Below are positions 16,706-26,069 of a stretch of DNA of 64,000 nt, piece by piece (within the stretch, counting starts at the first letter, position 1; every line of letters begins with the position of its first letter). The DNA is from Gordonia jinhuaensis (GTDB lineage Bacteria; Actinomycetota; Actinomycetes; Mycobacteriales; Mycobacteriaceae): NCBI RefSeq assembly GCF_014639795.1, contig NZ_BMGC01000019.1, positions 1 through 64,000 of the forward strand, in the 5' to 3' direction. A program made the position numbers and the translations under genes. Below the pieces are notes generated by a model. That model saw only the letters and a program-made list of their open reading frames with translations, was not told the origin of the DNA and did no database searches.

Positions 16706-16793
16706 TTGCAACTTGTATCGCATGCCACTCAGACATGCTTCTGTGATCTGCTGCACACGTTAGGAGCGTCCTGGTTGCAACAACGTTGCAACG
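16706..16793. promoter_or_regulatory. Three GTTGCAAC palindromes upstream of the aldehyde dehydrogenase gene
   Basis: The self-complementary octamer GTTGCAAC occurs at 16706-16713, 16775-16782 and 16786-16793. The last two are 11 bases apart centre to centre, so both face the same side of the helix. AcoR-like activators commonly use TGCAA-type dyads, so the GAF regulator at 20517 is a candidate binder. The proximal copy is just before the ribosome binding site. Confidence 0.6.
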
Positions 16794-16916
16794 GACAATC
16801 CGACCGACCTCCACAGATGCCGAGCAACGGGCTTCGCGACGACGTCCGCGCATGTCCATCAGCCAGATGACTCGACTTCCCCACCGTCAGCCGCTCGCTT
16901 AGTCTCGTACCCCGTG

Positions 16917-18686
16917 ATGAAATCCGGTTTGCGCATTGTGGTCGCAGTGGTGGCCGTGATCGTCGCCGGGCTCATCCTCATCTCCCCGGTCTTCTTCACC
17001 GGCTCGGGAGATCGGACGGTCGAGGCTGATTCGCGCATCGACGATCTACGCACGTCGATGACGATCGACGACCACGGAACCCTGCACGCCACCGAGACAG
17101 CGGTGGTCGAGTCGCGGGTGGAACGTCACGGCATCTTCCGGTACTGGGATGTCAGCGACGCGGCGAATCCCCACGTGCGCTACATCCCTCGCGATGTCAC
17201 GATCACTCGCGACGGCCAGTCCATCCCGGTGAAGATGAGCTGGGAGCAGGGGCGGAGCCTTCGGCTCGCCAAGGCCGGCGACCCGGACAAGACCATCCCG
17301 CCGGGTCGCTACACCTATGTACTCACCTACGAGGTCCCCGGCGTGCTGGGATCCTCGGGAGATCCGGGCAGTTCGCGATTCCTGTGGCGCGTGGTCGCCA
17401 ACGGCTGGCAACTCCCGATCGGTCAGACCGAGTCCACCGTGACCTTCCCCGCCGCTGTGTCGAATGCGGCTTGCGAGTCCGACAGCGGCCTCACATGCTC
17501 GGCCAGTGTCACCGGGCAGAACCGCGTGACCGTCAGCACCGGCTCGCTGCCGGCCTGGACCGGGGTGAGCCTGCGCGCCGACACCGCCATCCGTCCACCC
17601 GACCGCGACACTCTGCCGTGGTCGGCGAAGTGGGATCAGGTCCTCGGGCGTTCGGTCTGGCAGCTGGTGGCAGTCGCGATCGTGACCGTTGCCGCGGCCG
17701 CGGCAGCGCTGATCTTCTTCCGCAAGAGCCGCGAGGAGGATCCCGGCGCACCGGTCATGTACGAACCGCCACTGGATCCGTCGACGCCCGGCCGGCTGAT
17801 GAGCCCCGAGCAGACCTACTTCATCGAATACGAGGAGATCAGCGACCACGCCCTGCAGTCCACGCTGTTCTACCTCGCCGAACGCAAACTCGTGCTGATC
17901 CAGTGGCATGACAACTCCGCCTTCACCGTGCTCGGCGGCAACGACATGAATGCGTGGAATGCGCTCGACCCGATCTCGGCGGCACTCGCGCGTGCGATCG
18001 GCGTCTACGGCGGCGGACGCTTCGACGCCGACCGGTCTGAGCGCGCGGGCAAGACGTTCAAGAATGCGCAGTCCGAGATGCGCAAGGCCGCCGGCGAGTG
18101 GGGTGCCACCAGCCACACCGTGGTCCGATCCCCCGGTGAGGCCACCGCACGTCTGGCGGCGATCCTGTGCTGGCCGTTCGTGATCTTCGTAGGCTTGTTC
18201 ACCGCGACCGGCAACCTCAACTCCTTCGTGCCCTACACCTTTGCGCTACTGCCCTTCTATGGATATGCCGTCGCCGGTCTGCCACTGATCGGATCGAATG
18301 CCCAGACCCGGCGAGTGGGGGTGGGCCGTGAAGCGTGGGCCCGCGCCGCCGGATTCGAGCGCATGCTGTCCACCGACTCGGCCAAGGACCGCTTCGACTT
18401 CTCCTCCCGGGCAGAACTGTTCACCGAGTACATCCCGTATGCGATCGCCTTCGACTGTGCCGACAAGTGGGCCCGGAAGTTCCGTAACGCCACCGGCCGT
18501 GACGCTGTCACACCGCTGTGGCTGGGCACCGGCGGCCTCTGGGGCGTGCAGGGCGTGGGCGCGATGAATGCCATGTCGACGAGCATCTCGGCCTCGCTGT
18601 CGGCGTACTCGACATCGCGATCGAGATCGTCATCAGGCGGATTCGGCGGTGGCGGTGGCGGCGGTGGCGGTGGCGGCACCTGGTGA
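16917..18686 (+). CDS. DUF2207 membrane protein
   Basis: 589 residues. An N-terminal hydrophobic segment anchors it, followed by an extracytoplasmic beta-rich domain of about 200 residues (DUF2207; GTLHATETAVVES, GIFRYWDV). A transmembrane helix near residue 250 (WQLVAVAIVTVAAAAAALIF), a cytoplasmic region, another helical membrane pair near residues 415-455 and a Gly-rich end (eleven Gly then TW) complete it. DUF2207 proteins are usually paired with LemA, as here, 94 bases before it. Their function is unknown. The ATG at 16917 directly follows an alternative GTG at 16914. Confidence 0.88.
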   Translation: MKSGLRIVVAVVAVIVAGLILISPVFFTGSGDRTVEADSRIDDLRTSMTIDDHGTLHATETAVVESRVERHGIFRYWDVSDAANPHVRYIPRDVTITRDGQSIPVKMSWEQGRSLRLAKAGDPDKTIPPGRYTYVLTYEVPGVLGSSGDPGSSRFLWRVVANGWQLPIGQTESTVTFPAAVSNAACESDSGLTCSASVTGQNRVTVSTGSLPAWTGVSLRADTAIRPPDRDTLPWSAKWDQVLGRSVWQLVAVAIVTVAAAAAALIFFRKSREEDPGAPVMYEPPLDPSTPGRLMSPEQTYFIEYEEISDHALQSTLFYLAERKLVLIQWHDNSAFTVLGGNDMNAWNALDPISAALARAIGVYGGGRFDADRSERAGKTFKNAQSEMRKAAGEWGATSHTVVRSPGEATARLAAILCWPFVIFVGLFTATGNLNSFVPYTFALLPFYGYAVAGLPLIGSNAQTRRVGVGREAWARAAGFERMLSTDSAKDRFDFSSRAELFTEYIPYAIAFDCADKWARKFRNATGRDAVTPLWLGTGGLWGVQGVGAMNAMSTSISASLSAYSTSRSRSSSGGFGGGGGGGGGGGTW

Positions 18687-18780
18687 GCACACCGACCCTC
18701 AGACGTCGAAACGCACCCCACCGACGTCGAACGCACAGTCACACGTATCCGCACCGCGGACCTGAGAAAGGAAGAGCCCC

Positions 18781-19347
18781 ATGGGCATAGTCATCACAGT
18801 GATCGTCGTGGTGGTGGTCATCGCATTGATCGCCTTCGTGATCGCCGGCTACAACAAGCTCAAACGCGCCGACATCCGCGCCCAGGAGGGGCTCGGCGGC
18901 ATCGACGTTCAGCTCACCCGCCGTGCCGACCTCATCCCGAACCTGGTGAACACCGTGAGCGGATACGCGACCCACGAGCGCGCCGTCTTCGACGAGGTGA
19001 CCGCCGCGCGCGCCAACGCCGCACACGCCGCACAGTCGGGCACCATCGATCAGAAGGCGCAGGCAGACCAGCGGCTCAACCGCGCGGTGGCCAATGTCCT
19101 GGCCGTCGCCGAGAACTACCCCGACCTCAAGGCGTCGGCGAATTTCGCTGCGCTGCAGAATGAGCTGAGCGACACCGAGAACAAGCTCTCATTCGCCCGG
19201 CAGTACTACAACGACACCGTCGCGCGTCTCAACCAGCTGGTGCAGACCATCCCGTGGATGTTCTTCGCGGGCATGGCGGGTGTGCGGACCCGCGAGTTCT
19301 ACCGCGCGCAGGAGGGACAGCAGCAACCCCCGCAGGTTCGCTTCTGA
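18781..19347 (+). CDS. lemA: LemA family protein
   Basis: 188 residues with one N-terminal transmembrane helix and a long helical-bundle domain. Family motifs are visible: YNKLKRADIRAQEGLGGIDVQ, LTRRADLIPNLVNTVSGYATHE and ANVLAVAENYPDLKASANF. The C-terminal NQLVQTIPWMFFAG matches the usual LemA ending. The start ATG follows AAAGGAAG. LemA domains should lie outside the membrane, and the partner is very likely the DUF2207 protein just upstream. No enzymatic function is known. Confidence 0.93.
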   Translation: MGIVITVIVVVVVIALIAFVIAGYNKLKRADIRAQEGLGGIDVQLTRRADLIPNLVNTVSGYATHERAVFDEVTAARANAAHAAQSGTIDQKAQADQRLNRAVANVLAVAENYPDLKASANFAALQNELSDTENKLSFARQYYNDTVARLNQLVQTIPWMFFAGMAGVRTREFYRAQEGQQQPPQVRF

Positions 19348-19393
19348 ATCGCCGCACAGGCGACGGACGAGCGCGCTGTGGTCAGACATGACC

Positions 19394-20425
19394 TCACGTC
19401 GCTGAGATCACCGCAGCCGCAACGGTTCCGGCGTTGGCAGCTGCGAGCTGTTGATAGGCGAGGTAGCTGAACGGGAACCCCGGCAGGTGCAACGGATCGC
19501 CGGAACCGTCGGAGATCCCGCGAATACCGAGGAACGGCAGGCCATAGGCATGCGCGGCGGTGGCCACTGCGGCCGTCTCCTGATCGGAGACCAGATATCC
19601 CTTCCCGGAGTCGACTGGCGCGAGCAGCGTGGCCAGCACCCGTGGGTCGAGATCGCGCAAACGCTTGGCGTCGGCATCGTCGGTGTCTGAAGAGGCGAAG
19701 ACACATGGGCGGCAGCCCAGAATCTGTCCGCCGTCGGGCAGGCACGGAACAGCGTTGCCCTGATAGGGATCCGACGTGAGACCACGACCATTCACGATCA
19801 CAGTCGGCGTGCGGTGCAGGTCAACCTCGGGAAGCCAGGGCAGCTCACACCCACATGGTGAGAGCGGATTGATCTGCGACGTCGCGTGCGCCAACCGCAC
19901 ACCGGCGGCGCGGCGCGCGAGGCTCAGCAGATGCGGATCGGCGGGTATCGGAGTCGCGGCGCGTCCGAGCGACCACGTCTGAGGAACGGCCACGTCGCCG
20001 ATTCTCGCCGGGGCAGCGCCGCCGGCGGTGCCCGAGAAGAGCACTCGTGAGACGGTCACGCCGTGGCGGGCGCAGGTGAGTGAACCCAACACGGTGCGCG
20101 CGGTGCGAGTGGCATTCGCGCCACCCACACCGGTCATCACGGCGATCACCTCGTGGCTTCCGACGGCGGTGCGATACATCGACACGCCGTCCTCGCTCCA
20201 CGTCTGGTGCACCGGTGCGGCCTGTGCGAGCACCGTGGACAACTCTCCCGGGTAGGCCGAGAAGATGACCGACACCGACGCGCATCGCCCGGTGCGCAGC
20301 GAATCGGCATGTGCGGTGGCCGTGCCGATGCCGGCAGCGACCCCCGTGAACATCATCAGACCCACGACGAGGAAGAGAGCGGCCAGCGGTCGGGTCAGCA
20401 ACCGCAGGTGCAGGTTCTCACGCAT
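19394..20425 (-). CDS. Exported nucleoside phosphorylase / MTAN-like protein
   Basis: 343 residues with an N-terminal signal segment (LRLLTRPLAALFLVVGLMMF, cleavage near ATAHA-DS). The body resembles the phosphorylase superfamily PNP_UDP_1: VIAVMTGVGGANATRTARTVL, then VLFSGTAGGA, IGDVAVPQTW, and near the end VSDQETAAVATAAHAYGLP followed by GIRGISDGSGD, which corresponds to the catalytic Glu and Asp region of 5'-methylthioadenosine/nucleoside hydrolases. An exported member is less usual and would act on extracellular nucleosides. Five Cys in the middle insert (CGCELPW, CLPDGG, CRPC) are unusual and may form disulphides. Confidence 0.75.
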   Translation of the reverse strand: MRENLHLRLLTRPLAALFLVVGLMMFTGVAAGIGTATAHADSLRTGRCASVSVIFSAYPGELSTVLAQAAPVHQTWSEDGVSMYRTAVGSHEVIAVMTGVGGANATRTARTVLGSLTCARHGVTVSRVLFSGTAGGAAPARIGDVAVPQTWSLGRAATPIPADPHLLSLARRAAGVRLAHATSQINPLSPCGCELPWLPEVDLHRTPTVIVNGRGLTSDPYQGNAVPCLPDGGQILGCRPCVFASSDTDDADAKRLRDLDPRVLATLLAPVDSGKGYLVSDQETAAVATAAHAYGLPFLGIRGISDGSGDPLHLPGFPFSYLAYQQLAAANAGTVAAAVISAT

Positions 20426-20516
20426 TCCGAGGACAGTAATGGCCGATTCGGCGCGGGTCGCGCCGAGAGACCGTGACGTGATGGACGACTCCTCCGGAGG
20501 CTCTCCCCGGAGGAGC

Positions 20517-21794
20517 TCATACGCCGAAACGCCGGTCGAGCACTCGGATCCGCCCGCCGACCAGCGCACGCTCGGGATGCCCCTGGGGGAGAACGGATCC
20601 GAGTCGGTGCCAGGCGGTCACGTCGTCGCGGCCATGCGGCGACTCCGTCCACAGGCGCAGCGCATTAGCATCGGCGGAGGCGATGACAGCCGAGCGGAGG
20701 TCTTCGCGGATCTCCTCGAACATCTCCACCACTCCCGGTGCGGTCGAGGTGGCCAGCAGACCGCCGTTGCCGAAGCGACCGATCGCGTCGACGAGTTCAC
20801 GACGCCGGATGGACTCGGTGAGCTCGTCGACGTCGGAGTCGATGGCGGTGGCCAGCCGGTAGGGGCGTGAGCCGATCAGCTCGGTACCCAGATCCCGGCG
20901 CAGTCTCGAGATCTCAGCGCGCACGGTCACCGGGTCGACACCATCCTCGGCCAGCGCCAACGCCAATGCCTCGGTGCTCAGCCCCTCACGAAAATGGCTG
21001 AGCAGCAACAGGATCTCAGCATGCCGTCGCGACAGTGCGGTCGACCCGGCGCGCGAGGTCCAGCGCAATCCGCCGCCGAGCACCGACAGATGTGGTCGAC
21101 GACTGTCCAGCCGGGCCAGATCGATGGCATGCGAACGCAATTCGTTCTCCACCGCGGTTACAGCCAAACGTACCGCCGACAAGGCGAACGGTGCCGACAC
21201 CTCACGCCCGCCGGTCACGTCGACCACGCCGATCACGTGGCCGGTGGCCGGATCGTGGACGGGAGCGGCCGCACAACTCCATTTCTGCACCGGTTCGGCG
21301 AAGTGCTCGGGACCACGGATCTGCACGGACTGATCGAGAGCCAGCGCGACACCGGGGGCGTTGGTGCCCACGATCTCCTCGCTCCACAGCGAACCCTCCA
21401 CGAAGTTGATCCGCTCGGCACGACGGCGCGCACCGGAGTCGCCTTCGATCCACAGCAGTCTGCCGACTTCGTCGGTGAGGGCGAGCACCACCCCGGAGTC
21501 GGCGATGTCGTCGAGCAGCAGCGACTGGACGACGGGGCGCACCGAGGTCATCGGGTGATGGGCGCGGTACTGGGCGAACTCGGTGTCGGTGAGAGACTGC
21601 CCGCCGAGCGCCTTCGACGCATGCGGGTCGGCCCCGGATCGCAACGACCGTCGCCAGGAATCCCACACCAGCGAGCGGACAGCCGATCCGTCGGCACCGG
21701 GGGCATCGCCATCGGCGCGTACGCGCTCGTATGCGGCACGCACCCGATCGTCACCGGACACCTCGTCGTGCCCGAGCGCAGTCGTGTCGGCCAT
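20517..21794 (-). CDS. GAF-domain transcriptional regulator, AcoR-like without AAA+ domain
   Basis: 425 residues. The N-terminal region (WDSWRRSLRSGADPHA) and GAF domain (GVVLALTDEVGRLLWIEGD...NFVEGSLWSEEIVGTNAPG) match actinobacterial relatives of AcoR, which sense acetoin, alcohols or related compounds. The sigma-54 AAA+ domain is absent. Instead there is a winged-helix-like region (LSRRHAEILLLLSHFREGLS). The start ATG follows GGAGG. Its genomic proximity to an ExaC-type aldehyde dehydrogenase gene suggests control of alcohol/aldehyde oxidation. A direct link to the GTTGCAAC sites is an inference. Confidence 0.8.
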   Translation of the reverse strand: MADTTALGHDEVSGDDRVRAAYERVRADGDAPGADGSAVRSLVWDSWRRSLRSGADPHASKALGGQSLTDTEFAQYRAHHPMTSVRPVVQSLLLDDIADSGVVLALTDEVGRLLWIEGDSGARRRAERINFVEGSLWSEEIVGTNAPGVALALDQSVQIRGPEHFAEPVQKWSCAAAPVHDPATGHVIGVVDVTGGREVSAPFALSAVRLAVTAVENELRSHAIDLARLDSRRPHLSVLGGGLRWTSRAGSTALSRRHAEILLLLSHFREGLSTEALALALAEDGVDPVTVRAEISRLRRDLGTELIGSRPYRLATAIDSDVDELTESIRRRELVDAIGRFGNGGLLATSTAPGVVEMFEEIREDLRSAVIASADANALRLWTESPHGRDDVTAWHRLGSVLPQGHPERALVGGRIRVLDRRFGV

Positions 21795-21986
21795 GCACCC
21801 TCCACTGGACGCTCACCGGACCAGCCTCCCGGCGAGTGTCCCCATTGTGCACTGCATCACATCGATTGCCAACTATGCCCAATTCTGGTCCGTTGTCCGG
21901 TTCAGCCGACTCGGGCCAGTTCGACGACACATGTCCCGCAGTCCGCCGACACCGGCGCCAGGGGGTCACCCCTTTCGTCGACCGGG

Positions 21987-22214
21987 CTAATGCCGCCCCT
22001 TGACGAAGGAGTAGAGGTAGGTGCTGACCAGCACCGCGATCGCGGAGATGATGGCCGGCCACAACCAGTCGTTGTTGAGCGACGAGGTGACCGCGACAAC
22101 CACCCAGGCAATCACACAGACGGCCACGACCAGCGTGGAGACCACCCTGATCACGAGGATGAAGAAGGTCGCGACACCCCACAGGATCTCGCTGACCTGC
22201 TCACGACGGCTCAC
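21987..22214 (-). CDS. Small two-helix membrane protein
   Basis: 75 residues, with helices at about residues 10-42 (long, probably one membrane span plus an amphipathic part) and 52-70. There is no recognised family. The start is a GTG and the gene is divergent from the YccF gene across a gap of less than 70 bases, so the two may share a promoter region. Function unknown. Confidence 0.6.
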   Translation of the reverse strand: MSRREQVSEILWGVATFFILVIRVVSTLVVAVCVIAWVVVAVTSSLNNDWLWPAIISAIAVLVSTYLYSFVKGRH

Positions 22215-22281
22215 AGCTACTCATTATGCGGGCGGACCGCACAAACACGTCGCTGCGCGACACGCGTGATGCTTGACTGGA

Positions 22282-22692
22282 GTGGTGAAGCTCGTGAATC
22301 TGATCCTCAACATCATCTGGCTCGTGCTGTGCGGGTTCTGGATGGCCATCGGATACGCCGTGGCCGGCATCCTCTGCTTCATCCTCATCATCACGATCCC
22401 GTTCGGCGTCGCCTGTTTCCGCATCGGCAACTACGCGCTGTGGCCGTTCGGCCGCCGGGTGGTCCGCGACCCCGACGCGGGCGCACCCTCGCTGATCACC
22501 AACATCATCTGGCTGATCATCGCCGGATGGTGGCTGGCCCTGGGGCATCTGGTGACCGGCATCGCCATGTGCATCACGATCATCGGCATCCCGCTGGGCA
22601 TCGCGAGCTTCAAACTGATCCCGGTGTCGCTGATGCCGCTGGGCGCGCGCATCGTCTCCAGCGACGACTTCCTCGCCTCACCGGAGTACTGA
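22282..22692 (+). CDS. YccF domain membrane protein
   Basis: About 136 residues with the two repeated YccF units: NLILNIIWLVLCGFWMAIGYA then TIPFGVACFRIGNYALWPFGR, and again NIIWLIIAGWWLALGH then GIPLGIASFKLIPVSLMPLG. Each unit has a pair of membrane helices ending in a Gly-Pro-Phe/Leu turn. The function of YccF is unknown. The exact start is uncertain: TTG 22273, GTG 22282 and GTG 22285 are all in frame, and GGAG partly overlaps them. Confidence 0.85.
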   Translation: MVKLVNLILNIIWLVLCGFWMAIGYAVAGILCFILIITIPFGVACFRIGNYALWPFGRRVVRDPDAGAPSLITNIIWLIIAGWWLALGHLVTGIAMCITIIGIPLGIASFKLIPVSLMPLGARIVSSDDFLASPEY

Positions 22693-22717
22693 GCACACCC
22701 ATCTCGCGCGCCACCTC

Positions 22718-24262
22718 TCACGTCTGGCCGACGAGCATCGCGCGGACGGTGTCGATGGTGTCGGCGTCGAGGGCGGTCTTGTCGGGTCGATACCGCAGCA
22801 CCCGCGCGAACCGCAGCGCGACACCGCCGGGATACCGCGGGCTGCGTTGCACCCCGTCGAGTTCGATCTCCACGACGAGTTCGGGTCGCAGATAGACGGT
22901 ATGGGAATCCCGATGCGATTCGTGACGCGGGAATTCCTCTGTCTGCCAAGCCAGTAACGCGTCGGCCAGTCCCTTGAACGTCTTGCCCACCATCACCGGG
23001 GCACCGCCGTGCGGATCGCGCGCACCCAGATGCAGATTCGACAGATAACCGGTACGGCGGCCGTATCCCCACTCCGCGCCGAGCACCACCAGGTCGAGAG
23101 TGTGGACAGGTTTGACCTTCTGCCAGGCACGTCCGCGCCTGCCTGCCATGTACGGCGACGCCAGATCCTTGACCATCACACCTTCATGGCCGGCGTCGAT
23201 CGCGGCGTCGAAATGCGCCTGGAGCTGTGCGGCATCGGGGCGCCGGATGGCCGGCATGCGGTGGGCGGGGGCGAGATGCTCGAGAACGTCGAGCCGACGC
23301 GCGAGAGGTTCGTCGATGAGGTCGACGCCGTCGAGGTGTAAGCAGTCGAAGAAGAACGGGTGCAGCAACAAGTCACCCTCCGCCGACCCGAACCGGCTCA
23401 TGGTCTCGGCGAACGGTCGCGGTCGACCGGCGTCGGTGAGTGCCAGGGTCTCGCCGTCGAGGATGACCGACCGACACGGCAGCCCGCGCACCACATCGAC
23501 GAGTTCGGGAACGCTGTCGGTGATCTCACGCAGCGTGCGGGTGAACACATGCACCTCGTCGCCGGCGCGGTGGACCTGGATGCGCGCGCCGTCGAGTTTG
23601 TACTCGGCCACGATCTCGGCGCCGAGATCGTCGGCTGCGGCAGCGAGCGAGTCGGCCGGTGAGGCGAGCATCGGGCGCACCGGCCGGCCGACGACCAGAC
23701 CGATCCCGCCGAGCGCCTCGGCACCGTCCATCGCCGCTGCGGCGGTCCCGGCCAGGCTGCCAGAGAGCATGAATGCCCGGCGCACCGCGGCCGGCGGTGC
23801 GTCGGTGGCCTCGGCGATCGCATCGACCATGAGCCCTTCCAACGCCCCCTGCCGCAGCTCGCCGACCAGCAGCCGTGAGACGAACTGCCGTTCGCGGTCG
23901 GTGAGTGCACCCATCAGCGCGGTGAGGATCTCGCGACGACGCCTCGTCGACCCCGCGCCGGACTTTGCGGCGAGTTCACTCAGCTGCGCGTTGACCCATT
24001 TGACCGTCGTCGCACCGGCGTCCACCTGCTCACCGTCGGTGGGTGCGGCGTCGATGGCCGCGAGGCTCCGCCACCCCACGCCGATGCGTCCTTGCGTGAG
24101 CTCACCGGTCAGCCACGACACGACCACCGGCAGCTCGTCGGCGCGGGCCCCGCGCAGCAGCTGCGACAGGGCAGCCTTCTTCGCGGTCCGCGATCGCGTG
24201 GCGGCGACCGCGGCCGAGGTGTCGACCACCGCCGCCAGCGTCATCGGGTCTGCAGATGCCAT
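22718..24262 (-). CDS. ligB: ATP-dependent DNA ligase, LigB type
   Basis: 514 residues. An N-terminal DNA-binding domain (to about residue 195) contains FVSRLLVGELRQGALEGLMVDAIA. The adenylation domain has the nucleophilic Lys in AEYKLDGARIQVHR (motif I), DGETLAL (motif III), HEGVMVKDL (motif IV) and WQKVKP (motif V). A C-terminal OB fold ends in ALRFARVLRYRPDK. The layout matches mycobacterial LigB (Rv3062), an accessory ATP-dependent ligase used in repair. There is no LigD or Ku nearby. It is convergent with the YccF gene, 25 bases apart. Confidence 0.93.
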   Translation of the reverse strand: MASADPMTLAAVVDTSAAVAATRSRTAKKAALSQLLRGARADELPVVVSWLTGELTQGRIGVGWRSLAAIDAAPTDGEQVDAGATTVKWVNAQLSELAAKSGAGSTRRRREILTALMGALTDRERQFVSRLLVGELRQGALEGLMVDAIAEATDAPPAAVRRAFMLSGSLAGTAAAAMDGAEALGGIGLVVGRPVRPMLASPADSLAAAADDLGAEIVAEYKLDGARIQVHRAGDEVHVFTRTLREITDSVPELVDVVRGLPCRSVILDGETLALTDAGRPRPFAETMSRFGSAEGDLLLHPFFFDCLHLDGVDLIDEPLARRLDVLEHLAPAHRMPAIRRPDAAQLQAHFDAAIDAGHEGVMVKDLASPYMAGRRGRAWQKVKPVHTLDLVVLGAEWGYGRRTGYLSNLHLGARDPHGGAPVMVGKTFKGLADALLAWQTEEFPRHESHRDSHTVYLRPELVVEIELDGVQRSPRYPGGVALRFARVLRYRPDKTALDADTIDTVRAMLVGQT

Positions 24263-24328
24263 CGGGGCCGAGCCTCTCACGATCCCCCGACATCACCGGT
24301 CACCGGCCGACGCGGACGCCTCGACATC

Positions 24329-26065
24329 TCAGGAGTCACCGGCTACCTGGGGGTGGCGTCGATGGAACTCATCGATCGCACCGTCGACGGTGGTGAACAC
24401 ATGATCCGACCGCAGCCTCGACAGCACACCGAGTATGCGCAGATCCTTCTGGAGTTCAGGATCGAGACCTGCCAACACGAATGCCGCGCCGCGCGAATGC
24501 ACGAAGTCGATCAACTGGTTGAGGACTATGGTCGCCGAGTAGTCGACGTCACCGATCGCCGAGCAGTCGAGCACCAGCCAGATCACCCGGTGCGGCGCAG
24601 CGGTGACGAGTTGCTGAACATCATCGGAGAAGCGGTTGGCGTTGGCGAAGAAGAGATCGGCGTCGTAGCGGAACACCAGCAGTCCAGGCGCGGACTCCAG
24701 TCCCGGCTGGGCGGGGGTGTAGGTGCGCACCGGGTTGCCGTCGTGATCGGGTCTGCCGACACCAACCACAAACTGGTCGGGATGGTACTGCCGGCGCAAC
24801 ATCGCCACAATCGAGGCGATCACCGCCAGGAAGATGCCCTGCTCCACCCCGATGACGCACACGGTGACCGCGGTGAGGAGCGCGACCACGAATTCCATGC
24901 GACGTTCGCGCCACAGCCGCTGCAGTCCGCTGATGTCCACCAGGTCGATGCCGATCAGGAACACCACCGCCGCCAGGACCGCAGTGGGCATGTTCGCCAG
25001 GATCCCGGTGAGGAACAGCAGGGTGACCACCACGCAGGCACTCATCACCAGACTCGACATTTGAGTCCGGGCACCCGCGGAATCGGCGATCTTGGTCTTG
25101 GTTGGACTGCCGTTGACCACGAATGCCGAACTGAGAGAGGCGAACACGTTGGCGGCACCGAGTCCGGCCATATCCCGGTTGATATCCACACGCTCGCCGT
25201 GTGCGGTGGCGAAACTGCGTGCGGTCGCCGCGCTCTGGGCGATGATCACCACGAAGCAGCCGAAAGCGATCCCGCCCACCTGCACCAGATGTGTCCAGTC
25301 CAGCTGGCGAGGTATTCCCAGCGGCGGCAGGCCCGAACGCAGATGACCCACCACGGTCGCATCGAGATCGGTGGCGGCAACCACGACGATGCCGATCACC
25401 AGAACCAGAATTGCGCCAGGAACTTTCGGCGCCCACCTGCGCAGCGCGAGCATCACCAGCAGTGCCACGGCCGCGAAACAGGCGTCGATCACCCGGGTAT
25501 GTGACAGGTTGGTGAGTAGATACCACTGCTGGAGAAGCCAGTCGCCGCCGTGGCGTTTGGGGATCCCGAGCATGTCGGGGATCTGCCCGATGGCCACCTG
25601 CACCCCCACCCCGCTGAGGAATCCGATCAGGACCGCAGCGGAGAGGAAGTCGGCCAGAAAACCCAACCGCAACAACCATGCGAGCAGCAGGAATACCCCG
25701 GTGACCGCAGCGGTGATCGCGCACAACGAGATCCACTCGCCCGTGTGCGGGCGCAACCCCACCAGACCGAGTCCGGCCAATCCGGAGGCGAGCAGCGCCG
25801 CAGTCGCCGAGTCCGCACCCACCACCAGCAGCCGTGACGCCCCGATGAACGCAAAGGCGATGGTGGGCAACAGGATCGTGTAGAGACCGATTTCCACGGG
25901 CACCCCGGCGATGGACGCGTAGCCCATACATTCGGGGATGGTGATGGCTGCCAGCGTGATGCCGGCGATCAGGTCCGGGCGGATCCAGGTTCGTCGATAC
26001 CCGGAGATCCATGCCGGCCGTGCCGATCTCAGGCCACGCCTGAGGACGTCCCCCGTCGTGGCCAT
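24329..26065 (-). CDS. SulP/SLC26-type anion transporter with STAS domain
   Basis: 578 residues. The membrane domain has 10-14 segments with the family signature near the start (DLIAGITLAAITIPECMGYASIAGVPVEIGLY) and GSPTKTKIADSAGARTQ in the second half. A C-terminal STAS domain (about 460-560) contains WLVLDCSAIGDVDYSATIVLNQL. The family carries sulphate, bicarbonate or carboxylates. Its start codon is four bases after the dienelactone hydrolase stop, so they are co-transcribed. The substrate is uncertain. Several sulfur genes are in the window but none is adjacent. Confidence 0.9.
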   Translation of the reverse strand: MATTGDVLRRGLRSARPAWISGYRRTWIRPDLIAGITLAAITIPECMGYASIAGVPVEIGLYTILLPTIAFAFIGASRLLVVGADSATAALLASGLAGLGLVGLRPHTGEWISLCAITAAVTGVFLLLAWLLRLGFLADFLSAAVLIGFLSGVGVQVAIGQIPDMLGIPKRHGGDWLLQQWYLLTNLSHTRVIDACFAAVALLVMLALRRWAPKVPGAILVLVIGIVVVAATDLDATVVGHLRSGLPPLGIPRQLDWTHLVQVGGIAFGCFVVIIAQSAATARSFATAHGERVDINRDMAGLGAANVFASLSSAFVVNGSPTKTKIADSAGARTQMSSLVMSACVVVTLLFLTGILANMPTAVLAAVVFLIGIDLVDISGLQRLWRERRMEFVVALLTAVTVCVIGVEQGIFLAVIASIVAMLRRQYHPDQFVVGVGRPDHDGNPVRTYTPAQPGLESAPGLLVFRYDADLFFANANRFSDDVQQLVTAAPHRVIWLVLDCSAIGDVDYSATIVLNQLIDFVHSRGAAFVLAGLDPELQKDLRILGVLSRLRSDHVFTTVDGAIDEFHRRHPQVAGDS

Positions 26066-26069
26066 TGCC

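Noticed and set aside
20994-22895. 633-codon plus-strand frame
   Set aside because: It is antisense to the GAF regulator and runs out of frame through the YccF gene; no domain.
22718-24262. LigD-like multifunctional end-joining ligase
   Set aside because: No polymerase or nuclease domain and no Ku gene nearby; the domain layout is that of LigB.
24092-25504. 470-codon plus-strand frame rich in His, Arg and Gln
   Set aside because: Composition is that of an antisense frame of the SulP and ligase genes.
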